A model generated the notes under the pieces. It worked only from the letters and a program-made list of their open reading frames with translations. It made no database searches and was not told the DNA's origin. The position numbers were made by a program, and so were the translations under genes. From Thalassotalea euphylliae (GTDB lineage Bacteria > Pseudomonadota > Gammaproteobacteria > Enterobacterales > Alteromonadaceae): 64,000 nt of DNA. The stretch lies in NCBI RefSeq assembly GCF_003390395.1, contig NZ_QUOV01000001.1, positions 4,092,001 through 4,156,000 of the forward strand, in the 5' to 3' direction. Shown piece by piece: positions 55,516-64,000 of the stretch. Position 1 is the stretch's first letter; the number at the start of each line of letters is the position of its first letter.

Positions 55516-55869
55516 ATGAAAAATATATTGATCTTAATCGTCTTCGCCGCTGTTTTTCTTCACTTTTACCCGCAACCTGAGGTAACCACTTGGTATGAAG
55601 AAAAAAAAGAAGCGGTGCTTGAGATGTTCTCAGACGCCACAGATACCAAAGTGCGCCTAAAAGCCGATCGTGTTTTTAAAGATATTGAACCTAAATTCAA
55701 TCAATTCAGACCCAGCGAAATCAAGCACGTGGAACAAATCACCAGCTCACGCAAAGCTATCGTTAGCTATTACAATGAATATTGCGCCAATAAACGTGAT
55801 ACTAAGCTATACGCAAAGAATCAGGCACTTGTTTGCCAAACCATGTCAAAGTATTCGAGTTTCTTCTAA
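55516..55869 (+). CDS. Small membrane-anchored or exported protein of unknown function
   Basis: A protein of 117 residues that I do not recognise. An N-terminal hydrophobic stretch (MKNILILIVFAAVFLHFY) acts as a signal or anchor; no lipobox is seen. The rest is charged and Lys/Glu-rich, with two cysteines (in YCANK and LVCQT) that might form a disulfide outside the cytosol. It is divergent from ccoG and its 3' end overlaps the convergent molybdoenzyme gene by 24 bases. Confidence 0.6.
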   Translation: MKNILILIVFAAVFLHFYPQPEVTTWYEEKKEAVLEMFSDATDTKVRLKADRVFKDIEPKFNQFRPSEIKHVEQITSSRKAIVSYYNEYCANKRDTKLYAKNQALVCQTMSKYSSFF

Positions 55870-58182
55870 GATTGGTTGATGTGGCGTGATCACAATAGCA
55901 ATCGATTTTGAGGTTGGCGTAAAGCTTTGCTGACCAACACTGGCAAGCGGCACTAGCGCGTTAGCCTCAGGAAAATACGCGGCAGTATTGCCCGCTGGCA
56001 TATCGTAAGGAATTAAGCGAAAACCAGTGACCTTGCGCGTGATTTCATCAGGCCAAAGCGACTCAATATCCACTAATTGCTCGGCTTGCATACCTAGTGC
56101 CTTAATGTCGTCTGAATTGATTAGCAGTACTTTACGATCACCGGAAATACCGCGATACCTGTCTTCAAAGCCATATACCGTGGTGTTGTACTGATCATGC
56201 GAGCGCAGTGTTTGTAAGGTAAATACGCGATCGCTAGATAATGCCCGCACCGACGCAGGCACTATCGCCTCAGGTAATGAATGAGACAAAATTTGTGCTT
56301 TTTGTTGCGATGTTTGCCACAAACGTTCAGCAGCGCTATTCCCCAAGTAGAAGCCACCTGGCGCCGTTAGTCGCTGATTCATGTTGTGAAACCCAGGAAT
56401 GACTTGGCTGATCAGCTCTCGAATATTGCGATAATCTGTAATCAACTCCTGCCAGTTAACGGGTAAATTACCTAGCGTCGCCTGTGCAATACCCGCGACA
56501 ATTGCCGGCTCTGAGCGCATCTCCCCTATCTCACTTGCCACCACGCCAGCCGAGGCATGAACCATAGAAAACGAGTCCTCCACCGTAACTTGCTGAGGCC
56601 CACTCGCTTGTTGATCAATATCTGTGCGCCCTAAACAAGGCAATATTAATGACTGTTTACCCGGCGTTACGTGGGTGCGATTAAGCTTGGTGGCAATATG
56701 AACGGTTAGCTGGCAATTCGCCATCGCCTGTTTGCTCAATTCGGTATCGGGTGTTGCCGCCACAAAGTTACCACCGAGACCGACAAATACTCGACTGTGA
56801 CCTGACAGCATAGCTTCAATCGCTTGCACGGTATTGTGACCATGGGCTCGTGGGGGTTCAAAGTCAAAAACCGCCGCTAATTTGTTTAAAAATGCAGGAT
56901 CTGGCTTTTCGTTAATCCCCATGGTGCGATCACCTTGCACATTCGAGTGCCCACGCACCGGACACAACCCCGCACCACGTTTACCAATCTGACCAAATAA
57001 CAACTGCAGGTTGGTCATTTCCTGAATAGTGGCCACTGAATGCTTGTGCTGCGTAATACCCATTGCCCAAGTAAAAATCACGTTGTCGGCATTTTGATAG
57101 AGCGTTGCCGCTTGTGCTAGTTGCGACCGACTAAGCCCAGATTGCTGCTCGATATGCTGCCAATCTGTGGCATCAACTGCGGCTAAATAATCTGCCATTC
57201 CCTCGGTGTGCGCCGCAATAAAATCGAGATCGAATACTGAAGCGCCTTTTGCTAGCGCCTGTTGATGACGTTCAGCTAGCACTTTCACTATGCCGCGCAC
57301 CGCCGCCATATCACCGCCAAGGTTCGGCTGAAAATAATGACTGGATATTTGGGTGGCGCCGCCAGTAAGCATTTCGGTAGTTGATTGCGGATTCGTAAAG
57401 CGTTCTAAACCTCGCTCTTTTAACGGATTAAAACTGACTATCGTAGCGCCACGGCGTGATGCCTGACTTAACGTATCCAACATACGCGGGTGGTTCGTGC
57501 CCGGATTTTGCCCAAAAATGAATATTGCATCAGCGTGTTCAAAATCAGTTAAAGTGACAGTTCCTTTGCCGACACCAATTGCTTGTTTTAACGCTACGCC
57601 ACTCGCTTCATGGCACATATTGGAGCAATCAGGAAAGTTATTCGTACCATAAGCGCGCACAAATAACTGATATAAAAATGCCGCTTCGTTGCTGGTACGC
57701 CCGGAAGTATAAAATTCTGCCTGATTTGAGCTTTCTAGCTGTGTTAAATGCTCGGCAACAAGGGCAAATGCCTCATCCCAGCTAATCGCTAGGTATTTGT
57801 CTAAGGCGCTATCATAGCTTAGCGGCTGCGCCAGCCGCCCTTGATCTTCTAAAAAGAAATCACTTTGCTTTGCCAGCCAGCTCACCGTATGCTGAGTAAA
57901 AAACTGTTCACCTACGCGGCGCCCAGTTGCTTCCCAATTCACCGCTTTTGCGCCATTTTCACAAAAGCGAAAACGCCCGGGCTCATCCTTTTCACCCCAA
58001 GCGCAACCTGGGCAATCAAAGCCATGAGTTTGATTGGTTTTTAGTAGGTTTTTAATGTTTTTAGCAACATTATCACTACGCAACAAATGCTTAGCTGTGC
58101 TTGCCAGTGCTCCCCAGCCGCCGGCACTGCCTTGATACTGGCTATAAGTTTTTTTTTGATTGGCATTCGATTTATCTGACAT
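55846..58182 (-). CDS. FdhF/YdeP-type molybdopterin oxidoreductase
   Basis: Bis-MGD oxidoreductase of the family related to formate dehydrogenase alpha subunits (YdeP type), 778 residues from ATG 58182. That start lies two bases after the fdhD stop (TAGCTATG) and is preferred over an upstream overlapping start. Motifs include FDCPGCAWGEKDEPGRFRF near residue 55, SGRTSNEAAFLYQL, FGQNPGTNHPRM, VRGHSNVQGDRTMG and the C-terminal RSHDQYNTTVYG. No in-frame UGA/selenocysteine is seen. Companion subunits are absent, so it may act alone or with distant partners. Formate as substrate is not certain. Confidence 0.87.
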   Translation of the reverse strand: MSDKSNANQKKTYSQYQGSAGGWGALASTAKHLLRSDNVAKNIKNLLKTNQTHGFDCPGCAWGEKDEPGRFRFCENGAKAVNWEATGRRVGEQFFTQHTVSWLAKQSDFFLEDQGRLAQPLSYDSALDKYLAISWDEAFALVAEHLTQLESSNQAEFYTSGRTSNEAAFLYQLFVRAYGTNNFPDCSNMCHEASGVALKQAIGVGKGTVTLTDFEHADAIFIFGQNPGTNHPRMLDTLSQASRRGATIVSFNPLKERGLERFTNPQSTTEMLTGGATQISSHYFQPNLGGDMAAVRGIVKVLAERHQQALAKGASVFDLDFIAAHTEGMADYLAAVDATDWQHIEQQSGLSRSQLAQAATLYQNADNVIFTWAMGITQHKHSVATIQEMTNLQLLFGQIGKRGAGLCPVRGHSNVQGDRTMGINEKPDPAFLNKLAAVFDFEPPRAHGHNTVQAIEAMLSGHSRVFVGLGGNFVAATPDTELSKQAMANCQLTVHIATKLNRTHVTPGKQSLILPCLGRTDIDQQASGPQQVTVEDSFSMVHASAGVVASEIGEMRSEPAIVAGIAQATLGNLPVNWQELITDYRNIRELISQVIPGFHNMNQRLTAPGGFYLGNSAAERLWQTSQQKAQILSHSLPEAIVPASVRALSSDRVFTLQTLRSHDQYNTTVYGFEDRYRGISGDRKVLLINSDDIKALGMQAEQLVDIESLWPDEITRKVTGFRLIPYDMPAGNTAAYFPEANALVPLASVGQQSFTPTSKSIAIVITPHQPILEETRIL

Positions 58183-58184
58183 AG

Positions 58185-59075
58185 CTAATTTTCCATCGCC
58201 AACTGAGATTGGCCACAATAAACATTGGCTTGTTGCGCCTTTGTAAAACCAATGAGTGCAATATTAAAATGTTTAGCTGTTGTTATCGCTAAATCAGAGG
58301 GTGCGCCGACCGCGACAATAACAGGAATACGTGCAGCTACTGCCTTTTGCACTAGCTCGAAACTGATACGGCCACTGAGTACCAACACGCTTTGTGCTAA
58401 CGATAGATTATGCTGATAGGCATGCCCCAGCACTTTGTCGACGGCATTGTGACGACCAACATCCTCCGCAATAACCAGTTCACTTGTTGAATTAGCAAGC
58501 CAAAGTCCTGTACCATGACTGCCGCCAGTTTGCAGAAATAATGATTGTCGCTCTCGAAGCTCACTAGGCAGTGAAAGCAACTGTTCTGGCTTTAACCAGC
58601 TACGCTTAGGGTTAAGCGGCTCAAATAATAACGCCAACTGCTTTAATTGGCTTTGTCCACAAACACCACAACCAGACTGACTGACAAATACCCGCTCAAA
58701 ACGCTGCCAGTCAACCTCAATATGCTGCTTCAGCTTCACTTCCGCTAAGTTATCTTCTTCAAGTATTAACGCCTCAACCTCTACCAAGGTGTTAACTACG
58801 CCTTGTGAAACCAAGTAACCGAAGACTAATGCCTTATCATCGCCAGGTGTGCGCATGATGACTGCTAGCGAGCGACGTTGCCACCGCCCCTGCTGGTAAT
58901 AGTTCAGCATAATTTGCAGGGCTTGTTCGCTTGCCACACTATCGCTCATTGGCGCTAAATTGACTCGCCCCGCGTTAGTTTGGTCAGAGCCTATTTGCTC
59001 GAAGCTGGGAGCCGAGATCACTAGCTGGGTTTTATTGATAACAGTCGCTTGATTCGTTGATTCCACGTTGGGCAA
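58185..59075 (-). CDS. fdhD: Formate dehydrogenase accessory sulfurtransferase FdhD
   Basis: Transfers sulfur from IscS to the molybdenum cofactor of formate-dehydrogenase-like enzymes. The redox motif CGVC lies at about 136-139 in SQSGCGVCG; ILSGRISFELVQKAVAA-like and VGAPSDLAI segments are present. The start is uncertain: TTG at 59075 has AGAGA upstream, while GTG at 59066 is an alternative. It lies two bases upstream of the molybdoenzyme it presumably matures, a strong functional pairing. Confidence 0.9.
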   Translation of the reverse strand: MPNVESTNQATVINKTQLVISAPSFEQIGSDQTNAGRVNLAPMSDSVASEQALQIMLNYYQQGRWQRRSLAVIMRTPGDDKALVFGYLVSQGVVNTLVEVEALILEEDNLAEVKLKQHIEVDWQRFERVFVSQSGCGVCGQSQLKQLALLFEPLNPKRSWLKPEQLLSLPSELRERQSLFLQTGGSHGTGLWLANSTSELVIAEDVGRHNAVDKVLGHAYQHNLSLAQSVLVLSGRISFELVQKAVAARIPVIVAVGAPSDLAITTAKHFNIALIGFTKAQQANVYCGQSQLAMEN

Positions 59076-59121
59076 TTAATTTCTCTATCTATGTCAGTAG
59101 TTCTAGGTTAACGGTTAATGT

Positions 59122-60501
59122 TCAGCGCTTTAATCGTGCCAGTAACGTGCTAAATTTCTCGTGTGTTGCTTGCTCGTTAGGATGCTTGCCCTCAGTCACG
59201 ACCCATTGGCCATTCACCATAACGTCTGCAATAGCATTGGCGTGTGTGGCAAACACTAAGCTATCAAGGCAATATTTTGCGCCACTGGCATATACGGAAA
59301 GTTTAGCTTCATCTAAAACAAGTAAATCAGCTTGTTTACCAACCGCCAACTCCCCTGTATTGGACGAAGTACTCTGCGCGCCGCCTTTAGCCGCCGCTTG
59401 CCATAAATATTGACCGACCGACGGGGTCTGAGGTGTAGCCAAAACTGCACGCTGCTGCTTCGTTAAGCGCTGGGCATACTCTAACCAGCGTAATTCTTCC
59501 ACTGGGCTAACCGAAATATGGCTATCGGATCCTATCGCCCAGCTCCCGTGCTCGTTAATAAATTCCGTGGTCGGGAATATTCCATCACCTAGATTAGCCT
59601 CTGTTGTTGGGCAAATGCCAGCAATGGCACCACTGGCAACAATACCTTGTCGTTCCTTAGCATCAATATGAGTAGCATGAATTAAACACCAATGCTGATC
59701 GAGTTCAGCATTATCTAAAAGCCACTGCACAGGGCGTTTTTCATAATGTGCCAAGCAATCATTCACTTCTTTTTGCTGCTCAGCAATATGAATATGAATA
59801 GGTGCGTGTTTATCTTTGCTTCGCACATATGAAACAGCTTCAAGCAAAGAAGATTTATCAACAGCACGCAGCGAGTGAGGCGCAATACCTACATTGCTGT
59901 TAGGCTGGCGCTCAGCAAGTGCAAAGCAATCATCAACCAAAGCATTAAACGCATTCATTGAATGGATAAATCGCTTTTGGCCATCATTTGGCGTCTGCTC
60001 GCCAAAACCACTAAAGCGATAAAGCACTGGCAACATCGTAAGGCCAATGCCACTGGCCTTTGCCGCATTAAAAATAGCTTCAGCCATTGCCGCAGGTTTT
60101 GCATGTACATGCCCCTGGGGATCGTGATGCAAATAGTGAAATTCAGCAACACGGGTGTAGCCTTGTTTGACCATCTCAATATATAGCTGCTCGGCAATCA
60201 ACTGTGCATCGTCAACCGTTAGTTGTTCAAGGAACTGGTACATAATATTGCGCCAAGTCCAAAAGCTATCTTTCATTTCGCCTTGGCTATTTTCGCTCCC
60301 TTGCTCACTGAAGCCAGCAAATGCGCGTTGAAATGCGTGAGAGTGACAGTTCACCATACCCGGAATCACAATACCTTTAGTGACATCGGCGTAGGATTCA
60401 CAGCCTTCAGCCATTGCGGTGATCAAGCCATTGTCGATGGTGATAATTTGGTTTTCCTGCCAACCCTTGCTGGTTAACACTTGTTTAGCAAAAAGTTTCA
60501 T
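59122..60501 (-). CDS. hutF: Formimidoylglutamate deiminase
   Basis: Zinc amidohydrolase of the five-step histidine-degradation route; converts N-formimidoylglutamate to N-formylglutamate and ammonia. Metal ligands are seen in NCHSHAFQRAF (His53, His55), IHIHIAEQQKEV, IHATHID and IGSDSHISVSPVEELRWLE. The 459 residues match HutF. It is 12 bases after hutG, whose product takes the next step. Other hut genes are outside the window. Confidence 0.93.
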   Translation of the reverse strand: MKLFAKQVLTSKGWQENQIITIDNGLITAMAEGCESYADVTKGIVIPGMVNCHSHAFQRAFAGFSEQGSENSQGEMKDSFWTWRNIMYQFLEQLTVDDAQLIAEQLYIEMVKQGYTRVAEFHYLHHDPQGHVHAKPAAMAEAIFNAAKASGIGLTMLPVLYRFSGFGEQTPNDGQKRFIHSMNAFNALVDDCFALAERQPNSNVGIAPHSLRAVDKSSLLEAVSYVRSKDKHAPIHIHIAEQQKEVNDCLAHYEKRPVQWLLDNAELDQHWCLIHATHIDAKERQGIVASGAIAGICPTTEANLGDGIFPTTEFINEHGSWAIGSDSHISVSPVEELRWLEYAQRLTKQQRAVLATPQTPSVGQYLWQAAAKGGAQSTSSNTGELAVGKQADLLVLDEAKLSVYASGAKYCLDSLVFATHANAIADVMVNGQWVVTEGKHPNEQATHEKFSTLLARLKR

Positions 60502-60513
60502 TGCAACACCACG

Positions 60514-61314
60514 CTATTTATTACGACTAATTTGGGCACCAAATGCGATTAAGGCGCTCACTAAAGATTTAAGTTTAGGCTGTACTTGCTCAGCGCGACT
60601 TGGCGAATAGCTTAAGCTCTGTTCATCCATATAAGTAATTTGTGACAACTCTAGCTGCAATGCATGGATATCTTGCTCTGGATTGCCATACGCTCGGGTA
60701 ATATAGCCGCCTTTAAATCGGCCGTTGGTTACTTGGCTATACGGCGCGAAATTGATTGCTTCAACTTGTTCGATTAATGCCGGTGCACAGCTTTTGCCAT
60801 CAGCACTACCAAAGTTGAAATCCGGCAAGCGGCCATCAAAAAAACGCGGCACATGTGACAATATTGAGTGGGCTTCTAATAACACCGCGACACCAAATTT
60901 TTGCTTAATCGCCGCCAGCTCGTTAGCAAGCGCTTGATGATAAGGTTGCCAGTAAAGCTCGACACGGCGCTCAATTTCAGCTGACGACGGCACTTTTCCG
61001 TCGACATAAAGAGGTGATAAATCAAACGCACTGGTCGGGCAAAGTTCGGTACTATTCGCGCCTGGGTATAGGTTTACACCCTTAGGATCACGGTTTAAAT
61101 CAATCACATAACGATTGTATTTAGGCGCAATAATACTTGCTCCCATCGCCTCGGCAAAATCATAAAGTTTATCCAAGTGCCAATCGGTGTCGCGAACAGC
61201 TAGGCCATCGGCTGTCATATTGGCGGCGATATCATCGGGAATGGCTTGACCATTGTGCGGCATGCTGATCAAGAGTGGCGTCAAACCTTGGTGTAGCGAA
61301 TAGCTTTCAGTCAT
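60514..61314 (-). CDS. hutG: N-formylglutamate deformylase
   Basis: Hydrolyses N-formylglutamate to glutamate and formate, the last step of the HutF route. I start it at ATG 61314 (266 residues); an upstream in-frame TTG falls inside the HutC-type palindrome and is unlikely. Conserved blocks are LISMPHNGQAIPDD, TDWHLDKLYDFA, RYVIDLNRDPKG, LLEAHSILSHVP, GRFKGGYITRAYG and LQLELSQITYM. It is the first gene of the hutG-hutF operon. Confidence 0.93.
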   Translation of the reverse strand: MTESYSLHQGLTPLLISMPHNGQAIPDDIAANMTADGLAVRDTDWHLDKLYDFAEAMGASIIAPKYNRYVIDLNRDPKGVNLYPGANSTELCPTSAFDLSPLYVDGKVPSSAEIERRVELYWQPYHQALANELAAIKQKFGVAVLLEAHSILSHVPRFFDGRLPDFNFGSADGKSCAPALIEQVEAINFAPYSQVTNGRFKGGYITRAYGNPEQDIHALQLELSQITYMDEQSLSYSPSRAEQVQPKLKSLVSALIAFGAQISRNK

Positions 61315-61323
61315 CACATGAAA

Positions 61324-61335
61324 TTGTATATACAA
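61324..61335. promoter_or_regulatory. HutC-type operator TTGTATATACAA
   Basis: A perfect 12-bp palindrome containing TGTA-N2-TACA, the known half-site pattern of the GntR-family repressor HutC. It lies 9 bases upstream of the hutG start, where binding would block transcription until urocanate is present. HutC itself is not encoded in the window. Confidence 0.75.
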
Positions 61336-61404
61336 GTTGTATTATTAATTTACCATGCCGCTCAGAAGCAACGCAACTTACGCTAATAACCTTTAACTGT
61401 GCGC

Positions 61405-61434
61405 AACAACAAAAACGCCGAACTTTCGGCATTG
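61405..61434 (-). terminator. Rho-independent terminator after the META-domain lipoprotein
   Basis: On the - strand GCCGAA-AG-TTCGGC is followed by GTTTTTGTTGTT. It lies 56 bases after the stop codon of the upstream lipoprotein gene. Confidence 0.75.
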
Positions 61435-61485
61435 CGAAAAGTTCAGCGCTTGTTCTGGGATTACTTGAGGCGTGTTGAGCTTGAG

Positions 61486-61983
61486 TTAATCTTGCTTAAA
61501 GCGTGCGATTGTCTCGCCCTGTTGATCAATAAGTTCTAAAAACTGCTCACTAAATCGATAGGTAGACACTTGCGTTATCGCTTTAGCAAATTTAGCTTCA
61601 AGCTCCATCCCTTGCTGACAAAGCATTTTCGTCATGGCTAAATGACCAAAGTTCAGTGCATTTTGCTTGATGGTGTATGCCCCAAAGTAACGGTTACAAC
61701 CGGCAAAACCACTGACTTGCTGTTTTTGGGGTTCAAAGCGAAGGCTAACGGGTTTACCACCTTTGCCTTTGAGCGTTTCAGTTCCAGCTAATTGCACAAG
61801 TTGCCATTGGCGTTGATATAAGCGTGCGAGCCCAGACTCGTTGCTAACTTGTCCAGTCTGTTCTTGGCTATTGGCGGATTCAGGGGTTTGAGACACTGAG
61901 TTAACAGGGGCTTGATAACTACATGCGCTTAACGATAGTAAGGTGGTTGCGATAACGCAAACCAGAGTTGTTCCTTTGGTCAT
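61486..61983 (-). CDS. META-domain lipoprotein (HslJ-like)
   Basis: Envelope lipoprotein of 165 residues. The lipobox LSAC gives an acylated Cys21; a Ser/Gln-rich linker follows. The META domain (about 55-165) has WQLVQLAGTETL, VSGFAGCNRYFGAY and MTKMLCQQGMELEAKFAKA, the pattern of HslJ. HslJ is linked to heat and novobiocin tolerance in E. coli, but the biochemical role is not defined. The gene stands alone between hutG and a MITE that lies 31 bases upstream of its start, which may affect its promoter. Confidence 0.85.
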   Translation of the reverse strand: MTKGTTLVCVIATTLLSLSACSYQAPVNSVSQTPESANSQEQTGQVSNESGLARLYQRQWQLVQLAGTETLKGKGGKPVSLRFEPQKQQVSGFAGCNRYFGAYTIKQNALNFGHLAMTKMLCQQGMELEAKFAKAITQVSTYRFSEQFLELIDQQGETIARFKQD

Positions 61984-62013
61984 ATACCTTTCCTTTTACA
62001 GATAATGGTTGTG

Positions 62014-62279
62014 TATACCCAAACCACTTCAAGATACATGTTTCAGCGCTATCACAGGAGCTTAGTATCAAGGCGCAGCTAGCAGGAATGGTAACTCCCT
62101 TGCAATTAGCTGTAACGATGAGAGTAAGTTCCTGTGAAGCGCCCGAAGGGTTGATTTAAAAACGATTTATGCCGCGTTATTGATCTTAACAAGGGAACAA
62201 CCATTCTTGGCAATCAATGCCTTGCCTAAATCGTTTTTAATTTCAACTGAAACGAGCATTTTGAAGTGGCTTGGGTATA
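62014..62279. mobile_element. Miniature inverted-repeat element (MITE), 266 bp
   Basis: Terminal inverted repeats of 19 bases, TATACCCAAACCACTTCAA (62014-62032) and TTGAAGTGGCTTGGGTATA (62261-62279), match at 18 of 19 positions. A second inverted pair lies inside: TTTAAAAACGATTTA (62155-62169) and TAAATCGTTTTTAA (62227-62240). No transposase is encoded, so it is non-autonomous. Elements with TATACCCAA...CACTTCAAG ends are, from memory, common in Vibrio and Alteromonadales genomes. It occupies most of the 406-base gap between the META lipoprotein and the peroxiredoxin; the remainder holds no gene. Confidence 0.85.
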
Positions 62280-62341
62280 TATGACCTTAGTGTAACCAGC
62301 TCATCGACGACAATCGACCTGCTGATTACAGGTTTTTAGCA

Positions 62342-62367
62342 ATGCCTATCAATTAACTGATAGGCAT
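62342..62367. terminator. Hairpin downstream of the peroxiredoxin gene
   Basis: Stem ATGCCTATCA/TGATAGGCAT with a 6-base loop, 23 bases past the stop codon of the - strand peroxiredoxin. No T-run follows on that strand, so termination is uncertain. Confidence 0.4.
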
Positions 62368-62389
62368 CGCCAAAGCAGTAAGTAACTAC

Positions 62390-63046
62390 TTACTTCACTA
62401 ATTTTGCAGCAGCTAGCAAGATTTCAGGCTGTAAGCGAACTCTAAAGTTCGGGTTAACATAGCTAAACTGTACTAGACCTTTGCCGTCAATCACGTAAAT
62501 CGCTGGTACTGGTAATACTAGGCGTTCTTCACCATCAGCATTTTTTTGAAGCGGGTTAGACAACTTCATCGCCGCTAAGTAACGCTCTGTGGTTTTTTGT
62601 GATGTAAAAAAAGCTAAACCAAATGCTTGGCTGATCGTTGAGTTGTAGTCTGAAAGCAGTTGGTATTCTAAAGACATGCTATCAACACTTTTCTTTAAGT
62701 CTGCTGGCGCGTCAGTTGACACACCGATAAGCTGGAAGCCTGCTTTTTTAAGCTCAGGCTCTAACTGCTTTAGCTGACCCATTTGCGTGTTACAGAATGG
62801 GCACCAGCCACCGCGATAGAAAAACAAAATTGTCTTTTTGCCAGCTAGTACGTCTTTTAAAGGCTTGCTTTTACCGTCAATCGTTACCGCATCTACATTA
62901 GGTACCATCTGACCATTCAATAGCGGGCTTACCCACTCAGCACTTTCAGCAACAGGCTTTGTTTTCATGGTATTAGTCTCGGCCATACTGGCAGAGGTAA
63001 ACAACATCGACAATGCAATTACCGCAGGAACAAATAACTTCATCAT
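62390..63046 (-). CDS. Exported peroxiredoxin-like (AhpC/TSA) protein
   Basis: Thioredoxin-fold protein of 218 residues with a signal peptide (MMKLFVPAVIALSMLFTSAS, cut near MAE). Its redox motif is CPFC (82-85) in FFYRGGWCPFCNTQM; the peroxidatic Cys-x-x-Cys layout resembles AhpC/TSA proteins with a resolving Cys nearby. Downstream motifs GVSTDAPADLKKSVD and PVPAIYVIDGKG fit the redoxin family. It probably reduces peroxides or disulfides in the periplasm; the electron donor is unknown. Met1 and Met2 are both possible starts. Confidence 0.82.
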   Translation of the reverse strand: MMKLFVPAVIALSMLFTSASMAETNTMKTKPVAESAEWVSPLLNGQMVPNVDAVTIDGKSKPLKDVLAGKKTILFFYRGGWCPFCNTQMGQLKQLEPELKKAGFQLIGVSTDAPADLKKSVDSMSLEYQLLSDYNSTISQAFGLAFFTSQKTTERYLAAMKLSNPLQKNADGEERLVLPVPAIYVIDGKGLVQFSYVNPNFRVRLQPEILLAAAKLVK

Positions 63047-63198
63047 AAATTTTCTCTTTTAGTTCTAATCAGCGCAATTGACCTTGTTAGATGCAAAAAT
63101 ATTTCACAATGGCAACAGATATACGTCGAAAACTTACACGACTTTCGCTGAGCTATTGCGTGGAGCCGCGTTACCTTGCGCTGCGATGAGTAAACGCC

Positions 63199-64000
63199 TT
63201 ACACCTTAAATTGGCGCACTAACAGGTTAAGATCGTCAAACACCGATTGCAGTTCATCACAGGCATGCTGAGTTTGTTGCAAATTGCCAACGCCTTCCTG
63301 ATTTAAATTCATTAGCTGTAAAATATCTTCATCAATACTTTGAATTACATTGACTTGTTGCTCTGTCGCCACAGCTACCGAATGATTTTCTCGCTCAACA
63401 TCCGCCAAAGCGCCAATCACTTGCTGCATTTTGTCACCCGCAACATTGGCTAACGCAACGCTATTACTGCTGTTCGTTTGGCTTTCGGCCATCGTATCAA
63501 CTACCGCCGACGAGCCTTGTTGCAAGCTAGCAATCATCACTTCAATTTCGGTTGTTGCCACTTGTGTGCGCTGCGCAAGCTGTCTCACTTCATCGGCAAC
63601 AACAGCAAAGCCGCGCCCTGCTTCCCCTGCGCGAGCTGCTTCAATGGCCGCATTAAGGGCAAGCAGATTAGTTTGTTCACTAACGCCTTTGATAACGTCA
63701 AGAATGTTACCGATATTCTGCGTTTCTTGGCTGAGTTTTGTGATGTCGTCACTTGAGCCCGCCATCATATTGCTCAGCGTATTGATCGCAACAATGTTGT
63801 CGCTGATAGCATCAACCCCCTGTTGAGATTGATTGTGCATGGCAGACGTTAGCGATGACGCCGTGGCTGCATTGCTGGAAATTTCTTGCGCCGAGCTATT
63901 GAGCTCGGTTACCGCGGCAGAAACGTTCGTGCCCCGACTTAATTGTTGCTCAGCCATATTGATACCCGTTGCAGTACTACTGCGAACTTGCCCAATTTGG
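63199..64000 (-). CDS. Methyl-accepting chemotaxis protein, C-terminal part (5' end outside window)
   Basis: The cytoplasmic signalling domain of a chemoreceptor; the frame is open to base 64000, so the sensor and membrane segments lie beyond the window. The highly conserved hairpin tip is readable: [24 protein letters not shown] sequence written here as [13 protein letters not shown] and [20 protein letters not shown]. Coiled-coil heptads extend on both sides. The C-terminus ends NLLVRQFKV, without an NWETF-type tether for CheR/CheB. The ligand cannot be inferred. Confidence 0.93.
   Translation of the reverse strand, partial: QIGQVRSSTATGINMAEQQLSRGTNVSAAVTELNSSAQEISSNAATASSLTSAMHNQSQQGVDAISDNIVAINTLSNMMAGSSDDITKLSQETQNIGNILDVIKGVSEQTNLLALNAAIEAARAGEAGRGFAVVADEVRQLAQRTQVATTEIEVMIASLQQGSSAVVDTMAESQTNSSNSVALANVAGDKMQQVIGALADVERENHSVAVATEQQVNVIQSIDEDILQLMNLNQEGVGNLQQTQHACDELQSVFDDLNLLVRQFKV

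Noticed and set aside
55846..58182. Calling the molybdoenzyme a selenocysteine formate dehydrogenase H
   Set aside because: No in-frame UGA is needed and the sequence follows the YdeP-type family, for which formate activity is not assured.
61968..62159. A 63-codon open frame on the + strand
   Set aside because: It lies inside the MITE and overlaps the lipoprotein start; no protein-like composition.

Overview
The window looks like a chromosomal segment of a marine gammaproteobacterium of the order Alteromonadales, most likely Colwelliaceae (Thalassotalea/Colwellia type). The reasons are the moderately AT-rich DNA, the enterobacterial-like housekeeping order (rhodanese-grxC-secB-gpsA divergent from gpmI-envC-deacetylase; srkA-dsbA), and a PEP-CTERM/exosortase-A-associated exopolysaccharide locus. 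This is inference from gene content; no database search was run.

Layout. 1-2.5 kb: 3' part of rsgA, psd, a glycerophosphodiesterase. 2.5-5.2 kb: a BlaI-type repressor and an M56 peptidase fused to a TonB C-terminal domain. 5.2-8.1 kb: a CpxP/Spy-like chaperone divergent from cpxR-cpxA, with a perfect GTAAA-N5-GTAAA box between them. 8.2-18 kb: lysophospholipase, trmL, gpsA-secB-grxC-rhodanese, gpmI-envC-deacetylase, a secreted serine protease and a patatin.

18-42.7 kb: the exosortase-associated locus. On the + strand: acyl-CoA ligase, PLP decarboxylase and acyltransferase. On the - strand: a PEP-CTERM protein, two PrsT lipoproteins flanking a vanillyl-alcohol-oxidase-type flavoenzyme, and a long co-directional operon. 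In transcription order that operon is: Tat-signal protein, PqqD-like protein, HprK-related kinase, nucleotidyltransferase, prsK, prsR, manC, phosphomannomutase, wecB-wecC fusion. I found two closely matching sigma-54 (-24/-12) promoter sequences, one before the PEP-CTERM gene and one before the Tat-signal gene. Together they suggest that PrsK/PrsR and RpoN co-ordinate surface polysaccharide, PEP-CTERM cargo and the uncharacterised PqqD/HprK/nucleotidyltransferase module. No exosortase gene lies in the window, so it must be elsewhere if the system works.

42.9-64 kb: tRNA-Arg(CCG), a UDP-diacylglucosamine diphosphatase-like enzyme, a bifunctional PlsC/GNAT acyltransferase, dapE, a FabH-like synthase, a two-OB-fold SSB-like protein, a propeller/SHOCT chimera, a possibly 5'-damaged VTT membrane protein, ccoG-srkA-dsbA, a formate-dehydrogenase-like molybdoenzyme with fdhD, hutF-hutG behind a TGTA-N2-TACA HutC-type operator, a META-domain lipoprotein, a MITE, a peroxiredoxin, and the 3' end of a chemotaxis receptor. 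Non-coding repeats include a 266-bp MITE with 19-bp terminal inverted repeats and two other long imperfect palindromes.
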